Shown: positions 41,815 to 53,725 of the stretch, piece by piece | Numbering within the stretch: position 1 is the stretch's first letter | How the letters are laid out: every line of letters begins with the position of its first letter | Assembly (NCBI GenBank): GCA_017893485.1 | Contig: CM030364.1 | Span: 208,617,384 to 208,681,383 of the forward strand | Reading direction: 5' to 3' | Length of the DNA: 64,000 bases | From: Hemerocallis citrina | Taxonomy: Eukaryota; Streptophyta; Magnoliopsida; Asparagales; Asphodelaceae | The notes under the pieces: generated by a model | What the model was told of the DNA's origin: nothing | The model's input: the letters and a program-made list of their open reading frames with translations, nothing else | The model's database searches: none | Translations under genes and position numbers: made by a program

Positions 41815-42286
41815 CTTCTTTCGTTGTAAACTAGTCATGGTGTGCACTGCGTGTGCACTTGGTCTTCGGACGTTCGTATCGACAATCCAAACTGTTCACA
41901 TTAATTTACCGTAACTACCGTTTTCATCCTTTTCATTTTTCTCCTCTTTTGTAATATTTTTATTTGTAATTGAATGAAATACTTTATTTTCTTGATATTT
42001 TAATTAAATTTTGTTCATGAAATTACTCTCATTCTTCTTGTTGAGCCATTGTCTTCTTTCGTTGTAAACTAGTCATGGTGTGCACTGCGTGTGCACTTGG
42101 TCTTCGGACGTTCGTATCGACAATCCAAACTGTTCACATTAATTTACCGTAACTACCGTTTTCATCCTTTTCATTTTTCTCCTCTTTTGTAATATTTTTA
42201 TTTGTAATTGAATGAAATACTTTATTTTCTTGATATTTTAATTAAATTTTGTTCATGAAATTACTCTCATTCTTCTTGTTGAGCCA
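41811..42286. repeat. Perfect 238-bp tandem duplication
   Basis: 41811-42048 and 42049-42286 are identical base for base by eye. Each copy begins with the ~100-bp terminal inverted repeat of the (TA)n-flanked element (counterpart 45340-45418, inverted). Each continues into the first ~140 bp that precede LTR D. It is a very recent duplication, or possibly an assembly duplicate. Confidence 0.88.
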
Positions 42287-45155
42287 TTTTCTTGTTGATC
42301 CTATTTTTATTTGTTAGTGGGTATTTTATTCGAACCCTACTGTCTTTAATTCCATCTTTTATTGAACCAAAACCAAATTGCAATTAATTCTTGACCCAAA
42401 CCCACGATTATTGGATCCTAAACCATTAACCCAACATCATAATTGCACTCTATAATACAATCCTAATGCAAACCCTAAAATCACACAATTTGAAACCCTA
42501 ATCATAGCCGCTCTCTCTCTCTTCTCTGTTTCTCCCCGACCTTAATTTTCTTCCAAACTCCACCTTCCCCTGACCTCCAACTCCGGCGAACAACCCCCTG
42601 TCGCCACCCCCTATTCTGTCGAGTCGTCGACCCAGCATAGAACCCCGACAACCCCTCTGGCTGTCTCCCCTGTTCTCGTCGACCGAAGCAGACCCAACCC
42701 CCGACGATCCCCTATTCCCTGTGCAGCCCTAGCCCTAGTCGACTGCTCCAGTCGCACTGCCGTCGCCATTCCGCCGTCAGCCACCGCCCACAGCGAAGGC
42801 CACCCTTGCTGTTGTTGCCTTGCTATCTTGATCTTGGTGTCAACTGCTTTGTTCTTTTGCACGTAGTATACACGTGCTATTTCGTGAGTTCGTAGGTTCG
42901 TTGCTCCGGGATTCTCATCCTGTTATTCTTGGTATTTAAATTAATCGTCCATAAGGCAAGTCACTTTCCTCTTGAATTAATATTGTATCAAATTCAAGTT
43001 TTATTGAAATTCTTGCAAGTAGATCCAATTGTTTATCGTATCATATATTGCTCATCTTTTTTCGTTGAGTATATTGAGGGTTTACACGAGCTAACCCAAA
43101 TATTCTCGACTTTGTGCCTTCATTGTCTCTAAAGATTGAATCTTTCATGCATCCATGTAGTATTCATAATAGGGTTACTCATATAATCGCAACACAATTA
43201 ATCAATTGTAGAAATTATTGTTAGGTTGTATGTTTGAATGATCTGTTGATGTTAAAATAGTGTATGTGTGTATTCTTAATTTTATTTATCATGTTATTAC
43301 ACCCATCATGCTGATTATGAAGTTTATTGACCATAAAATTGATACCCATCATGTTTAAAAAATTTATTTCATCAAGAATAGCAAAAAATCTGTATGTTGT
43401 TTGCTGTCTGAAATTTGCCTGATATTTTCGACCCAGTAAATGATCTTAAAATAAATAACTTTCTGAATAAGAGTTGTATCCCTATGTTTCTAGTTTCCAG
43501 AACATCTTGAATCACTGAATTCCGAGTTTTATAGAAAAAATTATGATCGTTTTACTACTGCTGTGTTTTTATTTCCAGAATGTCAGATTCGTGTATGTTT
43601 CATATTTAATCTATTAAAAGGTTGATTTAACATTAAAATATTACTCTGATAATTTTTAGAATTTTAGTTAACATGTTTAGGAGTCTAATAAATATTTTTG
43701 ATGATTTTATTATTGAGTTTTCGCTGATTCTAAAAATATAATAACTTGATGTCGATTTTCTGCTTGAACATATAATCTGTAAAGAATGTTGTGTTTGACC
43801 TAGCTACTGTTGTCTGATTCTGGATTTTAAATATGCGTTGGAATCGTGTTGAAGTCTAGTTTTCAGAATTTCTGACGGTTTTAGTTTTCAATTTCTGTAA
43901 CAAAGGGAAATTCAATTTTAGTACAGACAACACTTGCTCTCCAGAATTTTATATTCCAGAGTTTTAATAGATTAATTGTTCCTATATCATAGTATTGCAT
44001 GAATTAAAGTGTGTATATTGCATTGCATGATACAAATGCCTTATTGTCATCATTCTAATCGTCCTATCCAAGTTATCATCTTATTGTTCCTCTATTGATA
44101 CTATTGTTCATCTCATGTCTCAAATTGCATATTGTATTGTTGCATTGATAAAATAATTAACAAGCCGGGGTTTAAGGAATTGACTTGAGTAGTGAATAAT
44201 ATGGTGACTGTGTCGGCCAGTGTTTTATCGATTGATTGTGAAGCTTTGACTATGGCACCCCAATCTTTCGTGTATCGTATCAGTGTATCGTTTCAGTGAA
44301 TCTTTATAATGCATCGTGCAACAATATTATTATCGTATCAGTGATTATCATACCGACACATGATCTATAGAATTCACCACTAGAGTCTAAACAAAATTGA
44401 TTTATGCATCGAACTTGTGGTATGGAACATATGGGACACATTAGTACGTGCATTAGTTAGGATTAAAAATGATTAATGGACTTAAGAATTGACACAACAT
44501 CGACATTGCATATTGTACATTATTGTTTCAATTGATATAGAATATTGTCTAAGTGTTATTGATACCATTGAACATTGTTATCGAATATTGAATCATTATT
44601 TATAACCATTGCATCGATTACAATGATATTGATTATTGCTATCGTCCCATGTTATTGATTCCTATTGATTCATTGAATTCATTGTTATATCGTTATTCTA
44701 TTGTTCCTTGCTTTCACAACTTGCTGTCCATAAATTGTTCTAAGGATAATTTTTCTCCTCTTTTTAGATGAAGTGTTCACTAGTAACGAAGGAGAATTAC
44801 CTGCTGGAATTGGAGAACAAACTTTCTGAAGATTTAATGCTTTCTAGTTTCTTATTGTTTTATTGAACTTAATATATTGAAACTCATTATTATTGTGTTT
44901 GGATTTATATTGTATTGGGCTTATGACCCAGATTTTATTATTTGTTTCCAGATGTTGGTTTATTGTATTTAGATATTTCATATTGCTTCATTCCAAGTAT
45001 TATTTTTCATGAGATTATCATTATTGTCTGTGCAATTATTTTGTATTGTTATTATTGTTGAGTTGATCCAGTAAACAGCTTATGGATGACGTTAGTCATT
45101 CGCTTGGCCAATGTCTCGTATTTTTGTTCTGTATTTTTGGGAAGCAGGGCATGAC
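42187..45155 (+). repeat. Degenerate solo LTR (LTR D), related to LTRs A-C
   Basis: The right end reads GGGAAGCAGGGCATGAC (45139-45155), matching the end of LTR A (GGGCGTGACA) but with no PBS after it. The segment ACAAGCCGGGGTTTAAGGAA (44160-44180) and surrounding layout match LTRs A and B. The left boundary is uncertain and is taken at TGTAATATTT. Short open frames near 42610-42860 are Pro/Thr-rich GC-biased LTR sequence, not genes. The LTR sits inside a (TA)n-flanked inverted-repeat element. Confidence 0.6.
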
Positions 45156-45339
45156 GTTTACACGTCTAAATTAGTCTAAATATGAAAAATCAAGTCATTT
45201 GAACTTCATTTGCGCATACATTGAAGTGTTACAAAATTGTATGGCTGAATATCATTTTTTTAATAATGACATGATGGATGGGTAAATGAATTTCAAATGA
45301 CTTGATTTTATATATTTAGACTAACTTAGATGTGTAAAT
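45156..45339. mobile_element. Hairpin segment with ~48-bp inverted repeats
   Basis: 45156-45207 and 45291-45339 are imperfect inverted repeats of each other (GTTTACACGTCTAAATTAG and its counterpart). It has a MITE-like fold and no coding capacity. It is contiguous with the right terminal repeat of the larger (TA)n-flanked element. Confidence 0.6.
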
Positions 45340-45418
45340 CAATATGAACGGTAAGGATCGTCGATACGAAGGAATGAAGCTCCGAGTGCACACCATGGCT
45401 AGTGCACAACGGAAGGTT

Positions 45419-45464
<46 letters not shown>
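45340..45464. repeat. Right terminal inverted repeat of the (TA)n-flanked element, then (TA)n
   Basis: 45340-45418 is the inverted counterpart of 41811-41910, sharing the core CATGGTGTGCACT. It is followed by (TA)n at 45421-45464. The element therefore spans 41811-45418 and contains LTR D. Confidence 0.6.
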
Positions 45465-45465
<1 letters not shown>

Positions 45466-45641
45466 CCATGATCGAGTGAGAACTCTTTTGGTGAGAACCA
45501 TGTGAGAATTTTTGTTTGGGACATTAGTTGAAAGATCCGAATCGTTCATTTTGATTTACATGACTAAATTAGTTTATGGATGAGAAATCAAGTTGTTTGA
45601 GATTTGTTTGCCTATGCATTGAAGTGTTACAAATTGTACAG

Positions 45642-45674
<33 letters not shown>
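45465..45674. mobile_element. Small (TA)n-flanked element
   Basis: About 180 bp between (TA)n runs at 45421-45464 and 45645-45674. Its right half (AAATCAAGTTGTTTGAG to ACAGCTGA) resembles 45186-45240, so it belongs to the same family as the hairpin at 45156-45339. Confidence 0.55.
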
Positions 45675-45678
<4 letters not shown>

Positions 45679-45797
45679 TCTGCTCAGTTGCAAACAGCAT
45701 ACTGGGCCGTGGGCAGTTGGATCTTTTCGATCAAGATCCAACGACTAGGATCGTTTCTGCCCACCCCCCTCTCACACTTAAGTTCGGAGGGGTAAAT
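45675..45797. other. Unassigned short stretch
   Basis: No gene. It holds a short inverted repeat (GGATCTTTTCGATCAAGATCC, near 45719-45739), possibly the end of another MITE. Confidence 0.4.
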
Positions 45798-46138
45798 TGT
45801 AACGCTCCGAATTCGAAATACATGCAGTTCGTAGCACAAACAAAATCTTTTACTTCAACTTCGTATAAAAAATGGAGAATTTAAAACCTTTTCATTTACA
45901 ACATCATTCTTTATATTAGCACAGCGGAAATAAATAAGTACAGTACATATATGATAATAAAAGCTCTTCATTCTTGTGACATCTCTCACAGTTTCTTCAA
46001 ATCCAAGCCAAGACCAATCCTGCAACTAGGAAACTGTGGGCACGTCAGTTGCATAAAACTGGCGCAATGCTATAATACAACGATTATTCTACTTTAGCAA
46101 ACACAAACTTGAATGCGAAACAAAATGTGAGAAGTGAC
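45798..46138 (-). repeat. Tekay-type LTR remnant
   Basis: It starts TGTAACGCTCCGAATTCGAA and follows the layout of 2892-3260, including the segments around ACAGCGGAA and AAACTGTGGGCACGTCAGTT. It is cut off at 46138 by the insertion of element A. Confidence 0.65.
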
Positions 46139-46443
46139 AGTAACCCTTGTTCCCATTATTGTATTTTTCTTCAGTGTGTTTATTCACTGTACTATTCTTT
46201 CTTCAATTCTGAACATTGTATTTGATTTTTCTCTCTTAATAAAACTCATTATTGCTTTCGACTCAGATTTTTGTTCCTAATTTGCTCAATTTAAAATTTT
46301 CCTGTCAACCCTAAACTATTAATATTTCTTGTTCAACCATGGTGCCTTGACTAATTCTAAATTATCTATTTTATAGCCTAGTTTTTAATTAATTATTTTC
46401 CCCTAATGGATCATCTACCAAATAACCCAAACCCGCTTAACAC

Positions 46444-46452
46444 TATATATAA
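46444..46452 (+). promoter_or_regulatory. TATA box of LTR A
   Basis: TATATATAA. Equivalent boxes occur at 58493-58500 (3' LTR) and 59328-59336 (LTR B) at a similar distance from the LTR start. Confidence 0.5.
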
Positions 46453-47334
46453 TCTAACCTTCCCTAGTCCCATATACTAACCCTAACCCTACTACTGTTA
46501 TACCCCCAGCTGTCATTCACCCCCCACCTTCTCTTCCTCCTCCTCTGCCATTACCCAACACCCAGATCTCATCTCCTCTCCCCCGTCGCACCCTATCTCC
46601 TTCATCGTCACCCTCTTCCTTCCCCGTTCTTCTCATCAAACCATCTCCCTGACCTTCGAGTCTTGTTTTGTCGACTGCACACCCTACATCGATTCATCTC
46701 CTATCTTGCCTTGATCTTGAACCCATCGCAAAACCCATCTCCTTGACCCTGCGCTCATCGAGCCATCCTCCACAACCACCTCTGATCGCCTATAACCTGA
46801 GCACCCTCAAAGTCATTGCCATCTCCCCGACCTCTGAAGCCCATAATCGAGCCTTTTGAACCACCATCACCTCGACCACCATTCCTCCAGCAATCTGCCG
46901 AGCCACAGTCGACCGCCGAAGCCATTTCCATCGCCATAACCGTTGTCGTTACTTTTCTTGGACTTGCTGTTGCTGTTGTTGATTTATCTCTTGTTGTCGT
47001 TTGGATTGAGCACGTGTTGCACATGTTTCGTGGTGGTGTTGCTCGCACGTAATGTGCACGTGCTCTCGCGGATTCGTATTCGCGGATTCTTAGTCATTCT
47101 ACAATCCAATCAAGGCAAGTATTCTCTTGTACGAATTTTATTGTATCTCGTACAAGCAATTTCTTGAAAATCCATAAGTAGGTTCATTGTAGTTCAATTC
47201 TGATCTCATGTTATTTGTGTTGAAATGTTTTGATCGACCGATATTTCGTTTCAATTTGATCCTATCATTTTGTATTGTAAAAATACATGATTTGCCTCAT
47301 CATTGCATGCATGACACGACACATGACAAAACAT

Positions 47335-47377
<43 letters not shown>

Positions 47378-48339
47378 CTATAAGGAGTGAATCGTATAAC
47401 TTGGTTGTATGTGTTTGTGTGGAATATTGAAAAATGATAGTGTGGCCATAATAGCAATTTCCTCATCTTGATAATGTTGTAATCGTGCTTGAGTTGCTGA
47501 TGTGATAATGAAATTATCTCTAGTTACGATTTTATAATTGTTTGAACAAAAATCAAGTTATTTCTAATATTTTTGTTCCGGAATACTACTATCCTGACTT
47601 TGCTTGATGGTTTCGACCCTGTTAATGATAAAATATTGAGTTGTGTGTCTAGTTTTCATTACATCTGACGGAATCAAATTTCGAGTTATAACCTGTGAGA
47701 TATTGCTATTTTAGTACTGCTGGGTCTGGATTTCTAGATTCACAATTTCACTGTATCACCATGCCTTGCAATTTAATTTGAACATGTTATCAGTAATATA
47801 ATAATATGAAATTAATCTTGTTGAGACTAGACATGCTAAAGAATCACACTTAATTTTTCTGGATTTATTTGATGAGCTTTTGGACCTGATACATGCATGC
47901 AAACATAACTTTAAGATTCTGCCCGCACATGAAAATCTGTAAAGAATGAGTAATTGAACCCAGTTACTGTAACATTTGTATATCGTGTGTATATGCACTG
48001 GAACTGGAAGAGTGTCTAGTTTCTAAAAATTCTGACGGATCCAGATTGTCATTCCTGTAGCAACGGGAATTCTAGTTTTGGTGCAGCTACATCCTGCTGT
48101 CCAGAATTGGAATTCTTGTTATTTCTGATAGTTATAAGTTATTTTGACATTCGAATATATTTTCTACCAAGCCTGAACCTGTTTCCTGTTTCCTATCATG
48201 TTTACTTGCCCCTGTTTGTGCACTTCTATGCTGTTTTGATAATAATAATAAGTAACAAGCCGGGGTTTAAGGAAAAGGTTTAGTAATGGACAATATAGGA
48301 AAGTGTACTCGGAAGGGGGCCCGTGTTTTCCACCTGTTA

Positions 48340-48545
48340 CTTGATTCATGAACCTGTTATATTATTACCGATTCATGAACCTGTTATGTTAGTATTGATT
48401 CATGAACTAGTTATATTATTATTGATTCATGAACTAGTTATATTATTATTGATTCATGAACATGTTTTATTACTATTTGATTCATGAACTTGTTACTACT
48501 CGATTCATGAACCTGTTTATATGATTATTCGATTCATGAACCTGC
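48340..48545 (+). repeat. Minisatellite inside LTR A
   Basis: About eight imperfect copies of GATTCATGAACCTGTTATATTATTATT-like units. LTR B carries the same array at 60783-60990 with different copies, so the array is an old LTR trait that has drifted. Confidence 0.85.
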
Positions 48546-49399
48546 TTGCCTGATACATGATACCTGAGTACACAGCCCTATAGAATCCTGAGTACACAAC
48601 CCTATAGAATCCACCACTAGACCTAAACGTTCACTTGATTGTATGCATCAAACATGTGGTATTTGTATGCATCAAACATGTGGTATATATATGGGATGCA
48701 TGATTGCTACATTAGTTAAGATTAAATAAAAAACTTAAGATTAACATGTCTCACCTGCACATTCCTGTTACATGTTACATGTTACCTGTTACCTGTTACC
48801 TGTTACATGTTATCAGTTTACTCGTTATCTGACCATGTTTAATTGCTTCTCGATTTCTTGACTACGTTTTTCCTGTTCCATCCCTTTCATGCTATGTTCT
48901 ATGCTCTTGTTTCCTATTTCATGCTTTATGTTCTTGTTACCCACCCCTTTTGCTTGTACCAATAGTGGCCCGTAGCTTGCATTAACGGGAATATTGTTTC
49001 TTGCTTCTCTATTTCTTCCAAATGATAAATATACAGGTTTTGGAGATCAGTTTCCTGTGGAGTGTGTGATCATGTATTTTGAGCTTGGACTGGATCATTT
49101 TATGCTTTAGTTTATTTCATGTTTTGACTTTATCAATTCCTGTTTGGTGCAACTTGAACTTGTAATTGGGCATGTTGTCCCAGAGTTTTGTTTCTTTCCA
49201 GATCTTATTTCTATTTTTCAAATATTCTGTTGATTATGAGTTTTGTTTCATGCATGCGTGGTTGTATATTTCTTGTATATTCATGTTGCACTGTTTAGTT
49301 GATCCTTACAACTTATGAATGATGAAAGTCATTCGCATGGCTTTGTCACGTACTTGTATTCCGTATTCTTTTGGGAAGCAGGGCGTGACAGGCTTTTAG

Positions 49400-49413
49400 T
49401 GGTATCAGAGCCA
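49400..49413 (+). other. Primer-binding site, tRNA-iMet (element A)
   Basis: TGGTATCAGAGCCA, nine bases after the LTR end. Confidence 0.92.
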
Positions 49414-49571
49414 AGTTTGGCTAATGTGTTAGTCATGTTTGGCTAATATGTTAGTCAGATTTGACTTAGCCAGGTTTAACTCAGCAATAAACATGTCATG
49501 CAATCACATGAACAATTGATAATCAACTTGATCTGGATATTAATTATTTTGGGTTTTGTGCAGACCAAGGC

Positions 49572-50790
49572 CCGCAGAAATGCTTGTTCTTCCCGCTCCC
49601 AGGATGAACAGCTAGAGATTGTGGCTGTTACATAGGTGCTACAGTAGTTGGTCCAAATGTAGCGTGAGCACAGTGAGCTAGGGAAGGCCGCGTTGGAAGC
49701 TGCCAACCGGAACCCAACTGTACCGACTCCCGCTCTGCCCGCTCACGCAGCTCCTCTCCCTCATCCTGGTACTGTTGCAGACTTTATGAGGCTTCATTCC
49801 GACAAGTTCTTAGGCATCGAGATGCCACTGGAGGCTGAACAGTGGTTAATCCGGACAGAGCAGCTACTGCCGGCAGCAAGGGTTGCCGATGTGGATCGTG
49901 TGGATGTTGTGAGCATCCAGTTTATGGACCTTGCCCATGGTGGAGGGCCGAGTCTGAGAGACTTGAGCGGCCTATTTCTTGGGCCACCTTCACCCGAAGC
50001 TTCTTGGAGAAGTTCTTCCCCAACATCACCATGGTGGAAATGGAGCAGCAATTTCCCGCCTTGAAGTAGGTTGGTCGGTTAGTGCTGGTGTTTTGAATTT
50101 TGTTACGAATTATATATGTAGTATCGTAACATGAAAATTTTCTTGACATAGGGCACTAAATCCGTAAATGAGTATGATGCGAAGTTCACCAGAATCAGTT
50201 GTTTCACTACTGCTTTGGTGGCGAATGAGGAAGATCGAGCACGGAGGTTTCTATTGGGGCTTGATCATGAGATATAGATGCATTTGGCTGCCCTCTGCCT
50301 CTGTACATATGCTAATGCCCTGGCAGCAGCTCGAGCATAGGAGCAGACTCGAGCTCGGAGGGCTCCTCCTCAGCGGGTTGCTCAGTACCCCTGCCGCTAC
50401 TTCTAGGCCCACTGGAGGGCCGATTCGGAGGCCAGCCCTGACCCATCCTGTTAGGGCAACTCCCTACCCTCCTCCTGCTCTGCGGAGTGATGGGTTCTAT
50501 GACTTCTGCCAGATTCCGGGGCACGTGCGTAGGGATTGCAGGAGGGCCAATCGCCGATGTTTTGGGTGTGGTGTTAGTGACCACTCGATTCGGGATTGCC
50601 CCCAGGGGAGGTATGGCCAGCCCGCAGGCGCGCCAGCTCGTGGTCAGGTTAGGCTGCCGCTTTCCCCTCAGCATCAGATTGTCGGTCAGAGGACCGCAGC
50701 TCCGAGGAGAGGTCAGGCCTATAACCTAACAGCGAAGGAAGCTGAGACTACAGAGAAGGTCGTTGTAGGTATTTTGTTCTTTATTGTTCT
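49572..50790 (+). pseudogene. gag of element A, decayed
   Basis: Segments in shifting frames cover the Gag N-terminus and capsid (DFMRLHSDKFLGIEMPLEAE, WLIRTEQLL near 49770-49870) and the nucleocapsid. Two knuckle-like motifs occur, CQIPGHVRRDC and CFGCGVSDHSIRDC (about 50500-50620). Frameshifts near 49900 and 50060-50170 break it. The stretch around 50100-50160 looks like inserted AT-rich sequence. Confidence 0.8.
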
Positions 50791-51101
50791 ATTAATTTCC
50801 TTGCTTTATTTATTTCTCTCTCGCATTATTCATTCATGTAATCTTCCTCGCATCATTATTTTTTATTCCTTATTCATCATTCATTATTCATTTTCCCCTT
50901 GTTGTTGACTCAATCTTAAGTATCATCCTAGTTCACTCTTTTCCGGCCCATGTCTTATTTAATTCTGGGGCGACCCATTCTTTCTTCTCTTCCCGCTTCA
51001 TGGATCGGCATCAGTTGGAGTGCAGTATTATGTCGGCGACTTGGAATATTAATACAGGTGGCGGTGTTGTCATTTTTTCCAGGTAGTGCAAGTAGAGCTC
51101 T

Positions 51102-51395
51102 ATGGTAATTGGTGGTGTAGACTTCAAGGCAGATCTGATTGTGATTGGAAATTCTGGGTTTGATGTTATCCTCGGGATGGATTGGTTGGGTGATTCCCAA
51201 GCTATTATCGTTTGCAGAGCGAAGAAGGTTGTGTTCAGAATTCCAAGCCCTTCAGAGTTTGAGTTTCATGCTGGGGAGACACTCCTTGGGCGTGTTAAGA
51301 CTATAGTTGATAAGGAAGCTTGTGCAATGGAGTTGCATGCAGGCTGTGAGGCTGCGCCTTTAGTGGTGCGAGAATTCCTAGATGTGTTTCCATAG
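51102..51395 (+). pseudogene. Protease C-terminal region of element A
   Basis: An open segment with GVDFKADLIVIGNSGFDVIL and GMDWLGDSQ, the usual tail of a gypsy protease before RT. The active site lies upstream in a frameshifted part (about 50950-51060). It ends at TAG (51393-51395), where the sequence clearly continues into RT. Confidence 0.75.
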
Positions 51396-51398
51396 GAA

Positions 51399-52613
51399 TT
51401 GCCCGAGTTACCCCCAGACCGAGAAGTGGAGTTTGACATTGAAGTTCAGCTGGGTACGGTGCTGATATCGAAGAGTCCCTACAGAATGGCACATGTCGAA
51501 CTAGCAGAGCTGAAAGTGCAGATCCAGGGGTTGTTAGATTTGGGTTTCATCAGGCCCAGCATTTCACCATGGGGAGCTCCGGTCTTGTGCGTCAATAAGA
51601 AGGACGGGAGCCGCAGACTTTGCATCGATTACCGAGAGCTGAATAGTGTTACAGTAAGGAATCAGTATCCACTACCCAGGATCGATGACCTATTTGATTA
51701 GTTGGCCGGTGCTATAGTCTTTTCGACGTTGGACCTTCATTCGGGGTATCATCAGGTTAAGGTGAAGGTAGAGGATGTGCAAAAGACAGCTTTCAGGACA
51801 AGGTACGGGCATTACGAGTTCTTGGTGATGCCCTTTGGAGTCATGAATGCACCAGCAGTATTCATGAGCTTGATGAACAAGGTATTCTCCCCATTCCTGG
51901 ATAAGTTTGTGGTGGTTTTTATTGATGATATTTTGGTGTATTCTCGAAACTGGGAGGAGCATGCTGAACATCTGAGATTAGTCCTGCAAACTCTGAGAGA
52001 GAATCAACTTTATGAGAAGCTCAACAAGTGCGAGTTCTGGCTTGACAGTGTTACATTTTTGGGTCATACTATATCAGGAGAGGGAGTTTCTGTTGACCCG
52101 TCCAAGATTGCTGCAGTGAAGGATTGGCCGGTGCCAAAGTCAGTTTCTGAGGTGAGGAGTTTTCTTGGGCTAGAAGGGTATTATCGGAAATTTTTCCATG
52201 ATTTTTCGAAGATTGCTCGACCATTGACTAAGTTAATTGGAAAGGATCAGAAATTTGTTTGGGATGGGGCTTGCATTGAAGCTTTTGCAGAGCTGAAGAG
52301 AAAATTGACATCAGCGCCAGTGTTGACTATTCCGGATGGTTCAGGTGGTTTTGTGATTCACTGCGATGCTTCTGGCAGAGGTCTAGGTGCAGTATTGATG
52401 CAGAAGGGCCGAGTTGTTGCCTACGCATCCAGGAAGTTGAGGCCACATGAGAAGAATTATCCTACTCATTACTTGGAGCTGGTAGCTATGATCTTTGCCT
52501 TGAAGCTTTGGAGGCATTACCTACTTGGAAACCGAGTGGAGATCTTTACTGACCACAAAAGTCTCAAGTATGTATTCACTCAGAGGGAACTGAACATGAG
52601 GCAGAGGCACTAG
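51399..52613 (+). pseudogene. Reverse transcriptase and RNase H of element A, one internal stop
   Basis: The RT starts with [16 protein letters not shown] and carries [53 protein letters not shown] and FIDDILVYS (near 51916). A single TAG at 51699-51701 replaces a probable CAG. RNase H follows ([36 protein letters not shown]) and ends at TAG 52611-52613. Homology to the RNase H C-terminus continues to about 52700 and then degenerates up to the hAT insertion at 52881. Confidence 0.88.
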
Positions 52614-52872
52614 TGGGAACTGATGGCAGACTATGATATAAATTTGCAGTACCACCTTGGCAAGATTAACTTGGTGTCGGATGCCTTAAGCAGAAGACCA
52701 GGTGCCATGGTCCTAACTAAGCAGAGGGAACCAGTTGGAATTGGAAGTGATTTTGCCTAGTGCTGACCGAAGTTGTATGGTGCTTCAGTTACAGTCGTCA
52801 CTGGTGGAATAGATTAAAGAGGAATAGGTAGATGATGAGTAGTTACAGAAGTTTCGAGCTGAAGTTGATGCA

Positions 52873-52880
52873 GGTTCCAG
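52873..52880. repeat. hAT target-site duplication, left copy
   Basis: GGTTCCAG is repeated at 56746-56753. An 8-bp duplication is the hallmark of hAT transposition. Confidence 0.95.
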
Positions 52881-53094
52881 TAGGGGTGGCGAACGGGTCG
52901 AACGGGCCGGTTCGGGTCCAACCCTTGCGGGTTGGCATGCTCGAGTAGGCGGGCCGGGCCGGGTTCGTGGCTTATGCGGGCCGGGCCGGGCCGGGTCAAT
53001 TTCTTATTTGGGTGGCCCGCCCAACCCGTGAACCCTTTAGGGCTCAACCCGGGTTGGGCCGGGTCGACCCGCGGGTTGGCCCGTTTAATAAAAA

Positions 53095-53168
<74 letters not shown>
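53095..53168. repeat. (TA)n microsatellite inside the hAT element
   Basis: Just inside the GC-rich left subterminal region. It generates YIYIYI-type open frames without biological meaning. Confidence 0.9.
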
Positions 53169-53171
<3 letters not shown>

Positions 53172-53687
53172 GTAGCTTAAATTGAACTAATAATAATAAT
53201 AATTTTACAAATGATGTATACAATTATACAAACAACCATATTTTTGTTTGATGAATATTACATTTCTTAAAAAATTATAATACTAAGTAAGTAATACTAC
53301 TAATAAGTAATAATACTACAATTCTTCAAATATCCCCAAATGATGTTTAATTATAATACTAAGTATGTAATTCAGTAATAATACTAATAAGTAATAATAC
53401 TACAATTCTTCAAATTGAATCAAATATTCCCAAATGATGTTTAATTATAATACTAAGTAAGTAATAATACTAATAAACAAAAAAAATCGTAATGATAATA
53501 ATAAGATTGAAAGAGTGAAATTGACAACAAATTTTGAAATTTTATTCATACGAATTTAAGTGATACAATTTGAACAATTATAACGAAATGAAGAATTCAA
53601 TTCACAAATAAGTTTTATACAATAACATATTTCTTATGTACAATTTTAATTGACTACAATTTTTCTAATTTAACATAAGAAGAAAAG

Positions 53688-53689
53688 CT

Positions 53690-53725
<36 letters not shown>

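Larger units (their letters stand above)
46139..49390 (+). repeat. 5' LTR of element A (LTR A)
   Basis: The 3252-bp LTR ends GGGCGTGACA. It starts at GTAACCC; the first T of the TGTAACCCC seen in the 3' LTR has mutated. TATATATAA at 46444-46452 is a likely TATA box. A C-rich zone (46500-46960) gives spurious open frames. A (TA)n tract lies at 47338-47374, and a ~28-bp minisatellite at 48340-48545 is followed by a TGTTACCTG repeat near 48766-48812. No gene is supported. Confidence 0.88.

Noticed and set aside
46500..47170. Pro/Ser/Val-rich open frames on both strands, possible host gene
   Set aside because: The same C-rich segment recurs in the 3' LTR (58560-59000) with frames broken differently. 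It lies inside LTR A and shows no domain.
48340..48545. CRISPR-like array of regular repeats
   Set aside because: The repeats are directly adjacent degenerate 28-mers without unique spacers, inside a plant LTR. It is a minisatellite.
49693..50069. Several overlapping frames that might be a host gene
   Set aside because: The translations match retroelement Gag (capsid-like segments) and lie just after a PBS, so they are frameshifted gag.
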